NCBI RefSeq assembly: GCF_003201955.1
Contig: NZ_QJJM01000001.1
Coordinates: 372,001 to 436,000 of the forward strand
Reading direction: 5' to 3'
Source: Blastomonas natatoria
GTDB taxonomy: Bacteria; Pseudomonadota; Alphaproteobacteria; Sphingomonadales; Sphingomonadaceae
DNA length: 64,000 nt
Numbering within the stretch: position 1 is the stretch's first letter; each line of letters starts with the position of its first letter. The notes beneath the pieces were generated by a model that saw only the letters and a list, made by a program, of their open reading frames with translations, was not told the DNA's origin and did no database searches. Below are positions 16,527-26,646 of the stretch, piece by piece. The translations under genes were made by a program, and so were the position numbers.

Positions 16527-16610
16527 TCGTCACCCCCGCGCAGGGGGGGGGCCCGCTTCTGCGTCGTCGGTTTGATAAAAGCGGGATTCCCGCGTTCGCG
16601 GGAATGACGA
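16527..16610. repeat. Mosaic palindromic repeat, copy A (between edd and glk)
   Basis: An 84-nt element with two conserved arms. The left arm starts TCGTCACCCCCGCGC and the right arm ends CGCGTTCGCGGGAATGACGA, with an unrelated middle of about 21 nt. The arms match, in reverse orientation, those at 27671-27750. The right arm is itself a hairpin (TTCCCGC-GTTC-GCGGGAA). It is transcribed within the edd-glk intergenic space and could affect mRNA stability. The left arm contains a run of nine G. Confidence 0.75.
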
Positions 16611-16624
16611 AGAAAACAAGGAGA

Positions 16625-18451
16625 TCACAACCCCGCCATCGCCAGCATCGCGCTCGCGCCTGCCTCCGCATTGTCGCTGCTCGCCCGCATCAGGGCGAAC
16701 AGCTCGCGCCCGGTGCCCATCGGCTGCGCGGGCTGGCTCGCGGTCGGGCGGCTCTCCCAGTCCGCGCAGTCCGTCACAACGCTGATCGTGCCCGCGACCG
16801 CATCGAGCCGCACGACATCGCCATCCTTGATCCGCGCCAGCGGTCCGCCGTCACAGGCCTCGGGCCACAGATGGATCGCCGCCGGCACCTTGCCAGAGGC
16901 GCCCGACATGCGGCCATCCGTCACCAGCGCGACCTTGAACCCGCGGTCCTGCAAGACGCCGAGCGAGGGCGTCAGCTTGTGCAGTTCAGGCATGCCATTG
17001 GCTCGCGGTCCCTGAAAGCGCACGACGACCACGACGTCGCGGTCGAGCTCGCCCGCCTTGAACGCGACCAGCACCTGGTCCTGGTCGTCGAACACACGCG
17101 CGGGAGCCTCGATGATCCAGCGCGAAGGATCGACCGCGCTGGTCTTGACGATGCCGCGCCCCAGATTGCCTTCCACCAGACGCATGCCGCCATCAGGCTG
17201 GAAGGCCTCGGCCACCGGACGCAGCATCGCCTCGTCGCGCGTACGTTCGGGCGAGGGGACAAAGCCGAGAGCATCAGCCTCGTCCAGTACCGGCTCGACC
17301 GCATAATCGAGCAGCGACTGGCCCGAGACGGTCAGGATGTCGGTATGGAGCAGCCCCGCACCGGCCAGTTCGCGGATGACGAAGCCGATGCCACCGGCGG
17401 CATGGAAATGGTTCACATCGCCCGATCCGTTGGGATAGACGCGTGCGAGCAGCGGGATGATCGCCGAGAGCTCGCTCAGATCCTGCCAGTCAATATGGAT
17501 GCCCGCCGCGCGTGCCATCGCGGGCAGGTGGATCGCATGGTTGGTCGAACCACCGGTGGCAAGCAGGCCGATGCACGCGTTGATGATCGCCTTTTCGTCG
17601 ACGCAATGGCCGAACGGACGGTAATCCTCGCCATCCCAGCCGATCTGGGTGACGCGGTGCGTCGCGGCGCGGGTCAGTTCCTGACGCAGCTTGGTGCCGG
17701 GGTTGATGAAGGCGGAAGCCGGAACGTGCAGCCCCATCATCTCCATCATCATCTGGTTCGAATTGGCGGTGCCGTAGAAGGTGCAGGTGCCGGCCCCGTG
17801 ATAGCTTGCTGCCTCGGCTTCGAGCAGCTCCTCGCGCCCGACCTTGCCTTCAGCATAGAGCTGGCGGACGCGCTGCTTCTCCTTGTTGGCAAGGCCCGAA
17901 GGCATGGGGCCAGCGGGCACGAAGATCGTCGGAATATGGCCGAAACGCGCGGCGGCGATGAACTGGCCGGGGACGATCTTGTCGCAGATACCCAGCACCA
18001 GCGCGCCTTCGAACATGCCATGGCTCATCGCGACGGCGCTCGACAGCGCGATCGTGTCACGGCTGAACAGCGACAGTTCCATGCCAAGCTGGCCCTGAGT
18101 CACGCCGTCGCACATCGCCGGAACACCGCCTGCGACCTGCGCGGTCGCGCCGACCTCGCGCGCGAAGATCTTGATCTGCTCGGGATACCGGCCATAGGGC
18201 TGATGCGCCGAGAGCATGTCGTTATAGGCGGTGACGATGCCGATGTTCATCGCCTTGCCTGAGCGGATCGCGGCCTTGTCCTCTCCCGATGCGGCAAAGC
18301 CGTGCGCCAGGTTGCCGCAGGACAGGGTGGGGCGGTGCACGCCCTTGTCGCGTTCGCGCGCGATGAAATCGAGATAGGCCTGACGGCCGGGACGCGAGCG
18401 TTCAATGATCCGCTGCGTGATCCGTTCGAGCTCGGGATGAAGGCTGGTCAT
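16625..18451 (-). CDS. edd: 6-phosphogluconate dehydratase
   Basis: Iron-sulfur enzyme of the IlvD/Edd family that converts 6-phosphogluconate to KDPG. At 608 residues it is the normal size. Cluster-ligand cysteines are visible in [10 protein letters not shown] and [10 protein letters not shown], with [13 protein letters not shown] and the C-terminal [17 protein letters not shown] of the family. The Edd reading is favoured over IlvD by its position between pgl and glk/eda. The start overlaps the pgl stop codon by 4 nt. Confidence 0.96.
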   Translation of the reverse strand: MTSLHPELERITQRIIERSRPGRQAYLDFIARERDKGVHRPTLSCGNLAHGFAASGEDKAAIRSGKAMNIGIVTAYNDMLSAHQPYGRYPEQIKIFAREVGATAQVAGGVPAMCDGVTQGQLGMELSLFSRDTIALSSAVAMSHGMFEGALVLGICDKIVPGQFIAAARFGHIPTIFVPAGPMPSGLANKEKQRVRQLYAEGKVGREELLEAEAASYHGAGTCTFYGTANSNQMMMEMMGLHVPASAFINPGTKLRQELTRAATHRVTQIGWDGEDYRPFGHCVDEKAIINACIGLLATGGSTNHAIHLPAMARAAGIHIDWQDLSELSAIIPLLARVYPNGSGDVNHFHAAGGIGFVIRELAGAGLLHTDILTVSGQSLLDYAVEPVLDEADALGFVPSPERTRDEAMLRPVAEAFQPDGGMRLVEGNLGRGIVKTSAVDPSRWIIEAPARVFDDQDQVLVAFKAGELDRDVVVVVRFQGPRANGMPELHKLTPSLGVLQDRGFKVALVTDGRMSGASGKVPAAIHLWPEACDGGPLARIKDGDVVRLDAVAGTISVVTDCADWESRPTASQPAQPMGTGRELFALMRASSDNAEAGASAMLAMAGL

Positions 18452-19086
18452 GTTTCGCTCCAGAAGATGGTGACCGGTGCGTGCGCGGCCTTCAGCAGCC
18501 GCGCGATCGGCAGGTCGTTGGCCCCGGACAGGGCATCGCCCAGCACCTTGCGCTTTTCCGTGCCCTTGAGCACCAGCATGATATGGCGCGCGCGCACCAG
18601 CGCGGAAAGGGTCAGTGAAAGACGGTCGAACGGCGCTTCGGGCGGCAGCGGATCCGGCGTCAGCCGCACCACCTCCAGCGCGCCATCGGCATGCGGATCG
18701 GTATTGGGGAAGAGCGAGGCGATATGCCCGTCCGCGCCCATGCCCAGCCAGACCAGATCGAATGGTGGGGGCGTGACGCCCTGTTCCAGCGGGATGAGCG
18801 CCGCGCCTGTGGCGGCGAGCGAGCGTTCGAGCAGGCCGAAATTGCTTGCGGGGTGATCGGTCGGCACGCAGCGGTCGTCGGTCAGCCAGACAGCGACATC
18901 GGCCCAGGCGAGATCGCTGCGCTCGGCCAGCGCGGCGAGGATCGGCCCCGGTGTGCTGCCGCCGGGCACTGCAACCGCGCGCGGCTTGTCCCCTGCCAGC
19001 ATGCCCGCGACGAAATCGGTGATCGCTTCGATCGAGGCATCTGGGGCATAGTTCGCCCCGGCGGCGGCGATCGGAGCGTCAGTCAT
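18448..19086 (-). CDS. pgl: 6-phosphogluconolactonase
   Basis: Hydrolyses 6-phosphogluconolactone to 6-phosphogluconate, the step between Zwf and Edd. The 212-residue protein shows [11 protein letters not shown] at the sugar-phosphate site, [18 protein letters not shown] and [15 protein letters not shown], the three main blocks of the DevB/Pgl family. It overlaps zwf by 8 nt and edd by 4 nt, so translation is coupled through the first three steps of the pathway. Confidence 0.95.
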   Translation of the reverse strand: MTDAPIAAAGANYAPDASIEAITDFVAGMLAGDKPRAVAVPGGSTPGPILAALAERSDLAWADVAVWLTDDRCVPTDHPASNFGLLERSLAATGAALIPLEQGVTPPPFDLVWLGMGADGHIASLFPNTDPHADGALEVVRLTPDPLPPEAPFDRLSLTLSALVRARHIMLVLKGTEKRKVLGDALSGANDLPIARLLKAAHAPVTIFWSET

Positions 19087-20527
19087 TCCAGCTCACCCCG
19101 TCGCGCTCGGTCAGCGCAATCGCGGCGCTCGGCCCCCAGCTGCCCGAACCATAGGATTTGGGCTCGATGGCATGATCAGCCCAGGTCTTGCGGATGGCGT
19201 CGATCCAGCGCCACTGCGCCTCCACCTCGTCGCGGCGCACGAACAGGGTCGGTTCGCCATCGACCAGATCGAGCAGCAGGCGCTCATAGGCGATGCGGCG
19301 CTGTGCCTTGGAAAAGGCGGCGGTGAGCGACAGGTCGAGCGGCACCTCGCGCAGGATCAGCCCGCCGCGATCGAGCCCCGGTTCCTTGGCCATGACGAGC
19401 AGTCGGACATATTCCTCGGGCTGCAGCCGGATGACGAGGCGATTGGCGGACAACCTGCCGCCGCGCTGCGCGAAGATATTGTGCGGCACCTGCTTGAACT
19501 GGATCACGATCTCGCTGCGCCGTTCGGCGAGGCGCTTGCCGGTCCGCAGATAGAAGGGCACGCCCTGCCAGCGCCAGTTGTCGACATGCGCCTTGATCGC
19601 GACAAAGGTTTCGGTGTCGGAGGGCTTGCCGAGATCGTCGGCATAGCTGCTCACCGAATTGCCGCCCACCGCGCCCGCGCCATATTGGCCGCGTACGACT
19701 TCGTTGGGAGACACGGGGCGCAGCGAGCGCAGCACCTTGACCTTTTCGTCGCGGATCGAGGTCGCGTCGAACTCGGCAGGTGGCTCCATCGCGGTCAGCG
19801 CGACCAGCTGCAGGATATGGTTCTGTACCATGTCGCGCAGCGCGCCGGTATCGTCGTAGAAGCCGTGGCGACCCTCCAGGCCCACGGTCTCGGACACGGT
19901 GATCTGGATATGCTCGATGCCATTGGCGTTCCAAAGCGGCTCGAACATCATGTTGGCAAAGCGCAGCGCCATCAGGTTCTGCACCGTCTCCTTGCCGAGA
20001 TAATGGTCGATGCGGAAGGTGCGATCCTCAGGAAAGGCATGCGCCACGGCATCGTTGATCGCGCAGGACGAGGCGAGGTCGTTGCCCAGCGGCTTTTCAA
20101 GCCCGATGCGCACCATCTCGCCTGCAAGGCCGGCCGATTTCAGGCCCTGGATGGTGGGCGTGAACAGGAAAGGCGCGGTCGACAGGAAGATCGACATGCC
20201 GCCCGAGATATCGCCCAGCCGCTCTGCGAGCGCGGCAAAGCCCTCGATCTTCGACGCGTCGAGAGGTTGGTAGCTCAACTGCTTGAGGAAGCTCGCGATC
20301 TTTTCGTCATCCTTGCGCGCTTCGGGCAGGAAGTGCGCCAGTGCTTCGCCCGCCATCGCACGGAATGCCTCGTCGTCCAGCTCGCTGCGGGCGGTGCCCA
20401 TGATGCGTAGGTCGGCTGCGATCAGCCCGTCGCAATGCAGGGCATAAAGCGAAGGGAGCAGCATGCGCTTGGACAGATCACCCGTCGCACCGAAGAGAAG
20501 GAGCGTCCGGGATTGCGCATTCGCCAT
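19079..20527 (-). CDS. zwf: Glucose-6-phosphate 1-dehydrogenase
   Basis: Oxidises glucose 6-phosphate with NAD(P)+ and commits carbon to the Entner-Doudoroff and pentose phosphate routes. The 482-residue chain has the N-terminal dinucleotide motif FGATGDLSKR and the substrate site RIDHYLGKETVQNL. An AGGA ribosome-binding site lies about 7 nt before the ATG. It is the first gene of the cluster; 107 nt upstream is a perfect LacI-type palindrome, suggesting control by a sugar-sensing repressor not encoded here. Confidence 0.97.
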   Translation of the reverse strand: MANAQSRTLLLFGATGDLSKRMLLPSLYALHCDGLIAADLRIMGTARSELDDEAFRAMAGEALAHFLPEARKDDEKIASFLKQLSYQPLDASKIEGFAALAERLGDISGGMSIFLSTAPFLFTPTIQGLKSAGLAGEMVRIGLEKPLGNDLASSCAINDAVAHAFPEDRTFRIDHYLGKETVQNLMALRFANMMFEPLWNANGIEHIQITVSETVGLEGRHGFYDDTGALRDMVQNHILQLVALTAMEPPAEFDATSIRDEKVKVLRSLRPVSPNEVVRGQYGAGAVGGNSVSSYADDLGKPSDTETFVAIKAHVDNWRWQGVPFYLRTGKRLAERRSEIVIQFKQVPHNIFAQRGGRLSANRLVIRLQPEEYVRLLVMAKEPGLDRGGLILREVPLDLSLTAAFSKAQRRIAYERLLLDLVDGEPTLFVRRDEVEAQWRWIDAIRKTWADHAIEPKSYGSGSWGPSAAIALTERDGVSWND

Positions 20528-20633
20528 GTTTGAATCCTATCCTTTTCGTGACCGCAATCGCAGCGGGTCATCTGTTAGGGTCGGGTCGCGCTGGTGTCCA
20601 CCGGTCAAACCCGATGTATAGCTATGCATTGAT

Positions 20634-20649
20634 TTGCAATCGATTGCAA
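20634..20649. promoter_or_regulatory. LacI-type operator palindrome upstream of zwf
   Basis: TTGCAATCGATTGCAA is a perfect 16-bp palindrome with the central CG typical of LacI/GalR-family operators. It sits in the spacer before zwf. On the minus strand a TATACA (20620-20615) lies just downstream and could be a -10 box, so a bound repressor would block the promoter. Which regulator reads it is unknown; no LacI gene is in the window. Confidence 0.65.
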
Positions 20650-20710
20650 TCATCGACCTGTTGTCACGAACCGGTCATTTGCCGCTAGGGAACGCGACTT
20701 TTGTTGCGTG

Positions 20711-21571
20711 TCAGCCGAGCGCGCGCTCAAGGGTTGAAGCCAGCCGCAATCCTGCGCGCAGCACCTGAGTGCGCACCACGGGGATCAGCGCCTCGATATC
20801 GGCATCGCTATGCCGTGCACGTTCGTCCCTGCCCAGCGCAGGACCGCAGGCGGGGCCATGCTGCGCTGTGGGATAGGCAATCTCGCGCGATACACTCCAG
20901 GCCTCGCGTGCCCATTCCTCGGTGCTGCCTGTGGTGACAGCGGCGCGCTCCTCGGACGAATAGGCGCGCACCAGCGGCAGCCCTTGGGTGATCGCACGCT
21001 CGGCGATCGGGCCGTCCCAGAGACGGTGCAGATTCATCCGCCCCTCGACAATGCCATAAGCCGCGCTCACCCGGTTGCCACCCAGATCTCCCCGGTCGCC
21101 CGCGTGTAATGGCTGATGCATGTCGCCCACGGTGTGGAGCAGGAAGGCGAGCGCCTCCAGCCGGACATGCACCGGCATCTTGCGATCCGCCAGCAGCGCC
21201 TCGTTGCGTGTGACCTGTGCCGGTACGCAGCTGCCATTGGGGCAATTGGCCTTGATGTCGAACGGCTTGCAGATGTCGATGTTCACATAATGCCACGGCG
21301 CGGTATAGCCCCAGCGCAGATCGTCGCGCCGGATGCAGTCGGCCCAGACGCTGGCATCCTCGATCGTTCGCAGCGGGCATTCCGGCGTCGCCAGCTGCTT
21401 TTCCTGCGCCAGCAGTGCCTTTATCCGCGCGCGAACCTTCGGCGAGACATTGGCCTCGGCAATCTGGGCAATCACGCGATGTCCATAATCGCCCCAAGCC
21501 AGCGCCGGGCGTGCGGACAGCGTCGTTATCGCAAGCGAAGCGACGAGGAGCAACCGGATCAGGCGTTTCAT
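20711..21571 (-). CDS. Secreted S1/P1-type nuclease
   Basis: A 286-residue zinc-dependent single-strand nuclease/3'-nucleotidase. The signal peptide ends in PALA, and the mature protein starts WGDYGHRVIA, giving the N-terminal Trp and the His used as zinc ligands in S1/P1 enzymes. HTVGDMHQPLHAG supplies further His and Asp ligands. The ATG at 21571 has AAGGAA 5 nt upstream; an in-frame start 10 codons earlier would disturb the signal peptide. Likely role: periplasmic or extracellular nucleic-acid and nucleotide scavenging. It is a single gene between zwf and purL. Confidence 0.92.
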   Translation of the reverse strand: MKRLIRLLLVASLAITTLSARPALAWGDYGHRVIAQIAEANVSPKVRARIKALLAQEKQLATPECPLRTIEDASVWADCIRRDDLRWGYTAPWHYVNIDICKPFDIKANCPNGSCVPAQVTRNEALLADRKMPVHVRLEALAFLLHTVGDMHQPLHAGDRGDLGGNRVSAAYGIVEGRMNLHRLWDGPIAERAITQGLPLVRAYSSEERAAVTTGSTEEWAREAWSVSREIAYPTAQHGPACGPALGRDERARHSDADIEALIPVVRTQVLRAGLRLASTLERALG

Positions 21572-21674
21572 TTCAATTCCTTGCGGGTCATCCGCTTGCA
21601 AGCGAGGGGGGCTAGCGTGCGGTTATCGGTCTGCCCCTGCTCGGGTTGCGTCTGGTCTATCCTGTAGCGCAAAC

Positions 21675-21846
21675 GTCCCTCGATTTCGCTCGGGACAAAC
21701 GGAATTGGGGCGAATTGACCAGCTTTCTCGCTGCCACCTGGTCTCTCAATGGCAGAGGAGAGAACTGGCCTGCCAAGTACCCGTTTGTCCCGAGCCCTTC
21801 GGCTGGCTGGCAAGCCAGCCGCTCAGGATAAACTCCGTCGAGGGAC
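21675..21846. repeat. Inverted pair of a short intergenic repeat
   Basis: The unit GTCCCTCGATTTCGCTCGGG continues to ACAAACGG (21675-21702). An inverted, longer copy begins CCGTTTGTCCCGAG at 21781 and ends CCGTCGAGGGAC at about 21846, and holds its own hairpin GGCTGGC-TGGCAA-GCCAGCC (21801-21820). Together the copies could pair into a large stem of about 170 nt between the start of the nuclease gene and the end of purL. Units of this type recur between genes in sphingomonads. Confidence 0.65.
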
Positions 21847-21857
21847 CCTGCTAGACC

Positions 21858-24083
21858 TCAGCCTTCCATCCAGTCCTTGAAAAACGCTAGATTGCGCTCG
21901 TGCAATTCAGCCACAGCCACGGTTGCGCCTGACGCAAACACGACCGCATCGCCGCCGGTCGCCCCAATCAACTGCGCGCGCACGCCCGCAGCCTCGGCCG
22001 CCGCGAGCACGGCATTGGCATCGCTTGTCGTCACGACATAGCGCGCCTGGCCCTCGCCAAACCAGAAGCCCGCATCGCCCTCGGCCGAAAGCCCCGCGCC
22101 GATGCCCGATGCCAGCGCCATTTCGGCGACCGCGACCGCGAGGCCACCGTCCGAAATGTCGTGCACCGCACTGACCTTGCCCCCGGCGATCAGCGACGCG
22201 ATGACACCGCCCGATTCCAGCTCGCCCTTGAGGTCCACCTGCGGCGGCGCGCCCTCGCGGCGACCGTGCAGCACGTCGAGCCAGAGCGACTGGCCGAGTT
22301 CTTCGGTGCCGTTGCCGCCGATCAGCACGATGGTCTCACCTGCAGCCTTGAACGCCAGCGTCATCATCTGGCCCAGGTCCTCGATCAGCCCGATCGCGCC
22401 GATAGCGGGTGTCGGCAGGATGGCACGGGCGATGCCGTCAGGGCCGGTGGTTTCGTTGTACAGGCTCACGTTGCCGCTGACGATCGGCATGTCGAGCGCC
22501 TTGCACGCCTTGCCCATGCCCTCGATGCAGCCGACGAACTGGCCCATGATCTCGGGGCGCTCGGGATTGCCGAAGTTCATGCAGTCGGTGGTCGCCAGCG
22601 GACGCGCGCCGGTGCTGACAAGGTTGCGATAGCATTCGGCGATCGCCTGCTTGCCGCCCTCGAACGGATCGGCAAAGCAATAGCGCGGGGTGCAATCGGT
22701 GGTGACGGCCAGGCCCCGGTTGGTGCCATGGATGCGCACCACACCGGCGTCGCCGCCCGGAATCTGCACCGTATCGGCCATCACCATGTGATCGTATTGC
22801 TGCCAGATCCAGCTGCGGCTGGCGAGCGCGGGCGAGGCCATCAACGCAGTCAGGTCTGCGGCCAGATCGGTGCTGGCGGGCACATTCGTCAGCGGCGCGG
22901 GCGGCGGCGTCGTGACATAGGGCCGGTTATAGCTCGGTGCATCGTCGGCCAGGGGCGCGAGCGGAATGTCGCACACCGTCTCGCCCTTGTGCTTGAGCAC
23001 CATATGGCCGGTCTCGGTGACATGGCCGATGACCGCGAAGTCGAGCTCCCACTTGCGGAAGATCGCTTCGGCGAAATCCTCGCGGCCGGGCTTCAAGACC
23101 ATGAGCATGCGCTCCTGGCTTTCCGAGAGCATCATCTCGTACGCGGTCATATTGGTTTCGCGCTGCGGCACGTTGTCGAGGTTGAGCTCGATGCCGACGC
23201 CGCCCTTGCTCGCCATCTCGACGCTGGAGGACGTGAGGCCGGCGGCCCCCATGTCCTGGATCGCGACAATCGCGTCCGATGCCATGAGTTCCAGGCACGC
23301 CTCGATCAGCAGCTTTTCGGTGAACGGATCGCCGACCTGCACGGTCGGGCGCTTTTCCTCGCTGTCCTCGCCGAATTCGGCTGAGGCCATGGTCGCGCCA
23401 TGGATGCCGTCGCGCCCGGTCTTGGAACCGACATAGACGATCGAATTGCCAGGGCCGGAAGCGGCGCTGTAGAAGATCTTGTCCTGCTCGGCGATGCCCA
23501 CGGCCATGGCGTTGACCAGGATGTTGCCGTCATAGGCCGGGTCGAAATTGGTTTCGCCGCCCACGGTCGGCACGCCGACACAATTGCCGTATCCGCCGAT
23601 CCCTGCGACCACGCCCTGCACCAGATGCTTCATCTTGGGGTGATCGGGCCTGCCAAAGCGCAGCGCGTTCATCAGTGCCACGGGTCGCGCCCCCATAGTG
23701 AACACGTCGCGCAATATGCCGCCGACGCCGGTGGCCGCGCCCTGATAGGGCTCGATATAGCTCGGGTGGTTGTGGCTCTCCATCTTGAAGATGGCGGCGA
23801 GCGGCTTGCCGTCGGGGCCGGGGCCGATATCGACCACGCCGGCATTCTCGCCAGGGCCGCAGATGACCTGCGGACCGGTGGTCGGCAGCGTCTTCAGGTG
23901 CACGCGCGAGCTCTTGTAGCTGCAATGCTCGGACCACATGACCGAGAATATGCCCAGCTCCACCAGATTGGGTTCGCGCCCGAGCGCGGCCAGAATGCGC
24001 TGATATTCGTCCGGCTTCAGGCCATGTTCGGCCACGATTTCCGGGGTGATGGTGCCTGCGGGCGCTGCAAGAGTATCGCTCAT
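21858..24083 (-). CDS. purL: Phosphoribosylformylglycinamidine synthase subunit PurL
   Basis: ATP-dependent amidation of FGAR to FGAM in purine synthesis, working with PurQ and PurS in bacteria that have the small (about 740-aa) PurL. From the ATG at 24083 the product is 741 residues, matching that type. Visible are the substrate/ATP regions [20 protein letters not shown] and the second half [14 protein letters not shown]. In-frame residues upstream of 24083 are not PurL-like. purQ and purS are not in the window. Confidence 0.96.
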   Translation of the reverse strand: MSDTLAAPAGTITPEIVAEHGLKPDEYQRILAALGREPNLVELGIFSVMWSEHCSYKSSRVHLKTLPTTGPQVICGPGENAGVVDIGPGPDGKPLAAIFKMESHNHPSYIEPYQGAATGVGGILRDVFTMGARPVALMNALRFGRPDHPKMKHLVQGVVAGIGGYGNCVGVPTVGGETNFDPAYDGNILVNAMAVGIAEQDKIFYSAASGPGNSIVYVGSKTGRDGIHGATMASAEFGEDSEEKRPTVQVGDPFTEKLLIEACLELMASDAIVAIQDMGAAGLTSSSVEMASKGGVGIELNLDNVPQRETNMTAYEMMLSESQERMLMVLKPGREDFAEAIFRKWELDFAVIGHVTETGHMVLKHKGETVCDIPLAPLADDAPSYNRPYVTTPPPAPLTNVPASTDLAADLTALMASPALASRSWIWQQYDHMVMADTVQIPGGDAGVVRIHGTNRGLAVTTDCTPRYCFADPFEGGKQAIAECYRNLVSTGARPLATTDCMNFGNPERPEIMGQFVGCIEGMGKACKALDMPIVSGNVSLYNETTGPDGIARAILPTPAIGAIGLIEDLGQMMTLAFKAAGETIVLIGGNGTEELGQSLWLDVLHGRREGAPPQVDLKGELESGGVIASLIAGGKVSAVHDISDGGLAVAVAEMALASGIGAGLSAEGDAGFWFGEGQARYVVTTSDANAVLAAAEAAGVRAQLIGATGGDAVVFASGATVAVAELHERNLAFFKDWMEG

Positions 24084-24203
24084 GGCCCCGCGCTTTACGC
24101 GCAGGGGCGCGCAGATGAAAGGGGGAGAATGGCGGTAAAATGCACGACCCATGCGGTCGCCGGGTGCAGGCCCGCACTGCCGCGCAAGCCTGCCCGATTC
24201 ATG

Positions 24204-24500
24204 TCAGCGGTCGCTGGTCGTTTCGGTGTCGGCCAGCGGCGTGATCGCGCTGCGGCTGAAGCGCACCTTGCTGTCGCCGACCGTTCCGGTCACCCGCTTG
24301 TTCGAAACGCGCAAGGTGAAGCGTTTGCCCGAGCGGGTTTCGGTGCCGTCGATGATCCTGAGGTCGCCCACCCTCTTGACGGTGTAGACGTAGCGGTCGC
24401 CGTCATGTTCGAATGTGACCTCTTCCGGTTCGGCGGCATGGGCTGCTGCGGGCAGGGCCAGCAGGGTCAGCGGAAGGGCGAGAAGGCCGAGCTTTTTCAT
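24204..24500 (-). CDS. Small secreted hypothetical protein (98 aa)
   Basis: From the ATG at 24500 the product begins MKKLGLLALPLTLLALP and ends its signal peptide at about AAAHA. The mature part, about 75 residues, is charged and probably beta-rich, with RYVYTVKRVGDLRIIDGTET and repeated K/R-x-T patterns; it has no cysteines. AGGGA lies upstream of the ATG. A longer frame to 24542 only adds residues before the signal peptide. I do not recognise the family. It stands alone between purL and xseB. Confidence 0.75.
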   Translation of the reverse strand: MKKLGLLALPLTLLALPAAAHAAEPEEVTFEHDGDRYVYTVKRVGDLRIIDGTETRSGKRFTLRVSNKRVTGTVGDSKVRFSRSAITPLADTETTSDR

Positions 24501-24701
24501 GATGGTGGTCCCTGTTCTGTTGAAGTGAACTGCCGTCATCATCCTCTGTTATTGTGCGGTGCAGCATGTCAAAGTGACGAAAAGCGGGCAAATGCAATTA
24601 AGGCTTTCGCGGTTGCAGCATAATCAATCGAGAGGCAGTGCTGACGCACCTGATACGCAATCGCCTTGACCGGGGGCAGGCCAGCGGTCAAAGCTGTGTG
24701 C

Positions 24702-24950
24702 ATGAGTGAAGTCCAAGCCATTCCTGCCGATCTGTCGTTCGAAGATGCCTTGAAGGAGCTGGAGGTGATCGTTCGCCAGCTGGAATCGGGTGACGTGCCG
24801 CTGGACGCATCGATCAGCCTTTACGAACGCGGCGACCGCCTGCGCAGCCACTGCCAGAAGCGGCTCGATGCGGCGCAGGCGCGGATCGAGAAGATCCGCG
24901 TCGGCGCCGATGGCCAGGCGGCGGGCACCACGCCGTTAGATGCTGGCTGA
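24702..24950 (+). CDS. xseB: Exodeoxyribonuclease VII small subunit
   Basis: An 82-residue helical protein with the XseB signature: SFEDALKELEVIVRQLESGDVPLDASISLYERG. It forms the multimeric small-subunit part of exonuclease VII with XseA, which is not in the window. It is 63 nt upstream of ispA, a pairing common in proteobacteria. The ATG at 24702 is preferred over an upstream in-frame start that adds non-family residues. Confidence 0.94.
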   Translation: MSEVQAIPADLSFEDALKELEVIVRQLESGDVPLDASISLYERGDRLRSHCQKRLDAAQARIEKIRVGADGQAAGTTPLDAG

Positions 24951-25013
24951 CGGCTGGCCGATGCGCGCAATCAATCAAACCGGCGAGCAGACCGGGGCAG
25001 GGGACGAGATACA

Positions 25014-25919
25014 ATGACGACCGCCATCAGCGACAACGCGCTGGCCGATGCCTTTCGCCAGATTTCTGCCGATGTGGATGCCTGTTTCGATGCATTGCTG
25101 ACAGTGCCGGATGATCCGCGCGCAGTGCTTTTCCAGGCGATGCGCCATGCTGCGATCGGTGGCGGCAAGCGGGTGCGTCCGCTTCTGCTGACCTCGACGG
25201 CGGGCATGTTCAATGTCGACCGCGGTCTGGCCGTGCGCGTCGCCTGTGCGGTCGAGGCGATCCATGTCTATTCGCTGATCCATGACGACATGCCCTGCAT
25301 GGACAATGACGACATGCGCCGCGGCAAGCCGACCGTACACAAGGCATTCAACGACGCCGTCGCGGTGCTGGCGGGCGATTCGCTGCATGCCCTTGCGTTC
25401 GAGATCCTCGCCGGGTCGCAGTCGCATCCCGATCCGTTCATCAGATCCGAACTGATCTACACGCTGGCCGAGGCAAGCGGCCCCAATGGCATGGCCGGCG
25501 GCCAGATGATGGACCTGGAGGCGGAAAAGGCGAAGTTCGACCTGCCCACTGTCACCAAGTTGCAGCGGCTCAAGACGGGCGCGCTGATCGCGGCCTCGGT
25601 GGAGATGGGCGCGATCCTCGGCAATGTCCCCGCCGAGGGACGCGGACAGTTGCGCGCTTATGCCCGCGATATCGGCCTCGCCTTCCAGATTGCCGACGAC
25701 ATCATGGACGAGACCGGCGACGAGGCGAAGGCCGGCAAGGCGCTGCACAAGGATGCCGCAGCGGGCAAGGAAACCTTCCTGTCGCTGCTGGGGCTCGAGC
25801 GTGCGCGCGAGCAGGCGTTCTTCCTGGTCGACCAAGCTGTGGGGCACCTTGCCAGCTATGGACGCGAGGCCGATACGCTGCGCGCTCTGGCGCGTTACAT
25901 TGTCGAGCGCGACAACTGA
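25014..25919 (+). CDS. ispA: Farnesyl diphosphate synthase-type polyprenyl synthetase
   Basis: Condenses IPP with allylic diphosphates. The 301-residue protein carries the first Asp-rich motif in LIHDDMPCMDNDDMRRG, with the two-residue insertion typical of type II FPP and GGPP synthases, and the second as DDIMDETGD; GGGKRVRP near the N-terminus binds IPP. Pairing with xseB, and with dxs in many bacteria, supports the FPP synthase reading. Exact chain length (C15 or C20) is not certain from sequence alone. Confidence 0.92.
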   Translation: MTTAISDNALADAFRQISADVDACFDALLTVPDDPRAVLFQAMRHAAIGGGKRVRPLLLTSTAGMFNVDRGLAVRVACAVEAIHVYSLIHDDMPCMDNDDMRRGKPTVHKAFNDAVAVLAGDSLHALAFEILAGSQSHPDPFIRSELIYTLAEASGPNGMAGGQMMDLEAEKAKFDLPTVTKLQRLKTGALIAASVEMGAILGNVPAEGRGQLRAYARDIGLAFQIADDIMDETGDEAKAGKALHKDAAAGKETFLSLLGLERAREQAFFLVDQAVGHLASYGREADTLRALARYIVERDN

Positions 25920-25954
25920 CCGCAAAAGGCGGCATCGCATAAGGGAAGAAGATC

Positions 25955-26455
25955 ATGCGGATTGGCGTTTATCCCGGGACCTTCGATCCCATCACGCTGG
26001 GTCATATGGACATCATCCAGCGCGGGGCTCAGCTGGTCGATCATCTGATCGTCGGCGTCACCACCAATATCGCCAAGAGCCCGATGTTCTCCGATGACGA
26101 GCGCATGGAAATGGTGCGCCGCGAGGTCGCGCAGATCCCGGGTGCCAATATCAGCGTTGTCGGGTTCAGTTCGCTGCTGATGGACTTTGCCGAGGCGCAG
26201 GGGGCATCGGTGGTGATCCGCGGCATTCGTGGCGTGACGGATTTCGAATATGAATATCAGCTCACCGGCATGAACCGCCAGCTCAACGACCGTATCGAGA
26301 CCGTGTTTCTGATGGCTGATGTCGCGCTGCAGCCGATCGCCTCGCGGCTTGTGAAGGAAATTGCCATTTATGGCGGCGCCATCCACCGTTTCGTTACGGA
26401 TGCGGTGCGGATCGATGTCGAGAAGCGCGTTCGTGAGACCGGCCTGAAAGGGTGA
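25955..26455 (+). CDS. coaD: Phosphopantetheine adenylyltransferase
   Basis: Penultimate step of coenzyme A synthesis: adenylation of 4'-phosphopantetheine. The 166-residue protein has the nucleotidyltransferase motif GTFDPITLGHMDII, RGIRGVTDFEYEYQ and the C-terminal IASRLVKEIA segment, all typical of CoaD. GGGAAG lies a few nt before the ATG. It is 35 nt from ispA and probably in the same transcript; the following 190 nt contain no gene. Confidence 0.96.
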   Translation: MRIGVYPGTFDPITLGHMDIIQRGAQLVDHLIVGVTTNIAKSPMFSDDERMEMVRREVAQIPGANISVVGFSSLLMDFAEAQGASVVIRGIRGVTDFEYEYQLTGMNRQLNDRIETVFLMADVALQPIASRLVKEIAIYGGAIHRFVTDAVRIDVEKRVRETGLKG

Positions 26456-26646
26456 GCTTCCGGATGGCTTCGGACATTTGCCTCTGCTCGGAGCGGGGAG
26501 GGGGGTGCCGATGTCGAAAACGCAAAATACTCCGGAATCGCATCATTGGCGCATAGAGCGCTGCCGCCAAGTTCATTCATGACAGGCTCAGATGCTTTGG
26601 CTATAGCCGTGCCCGACTTGGGGCAGGCTAGTCCGCGCCGCCCCGG

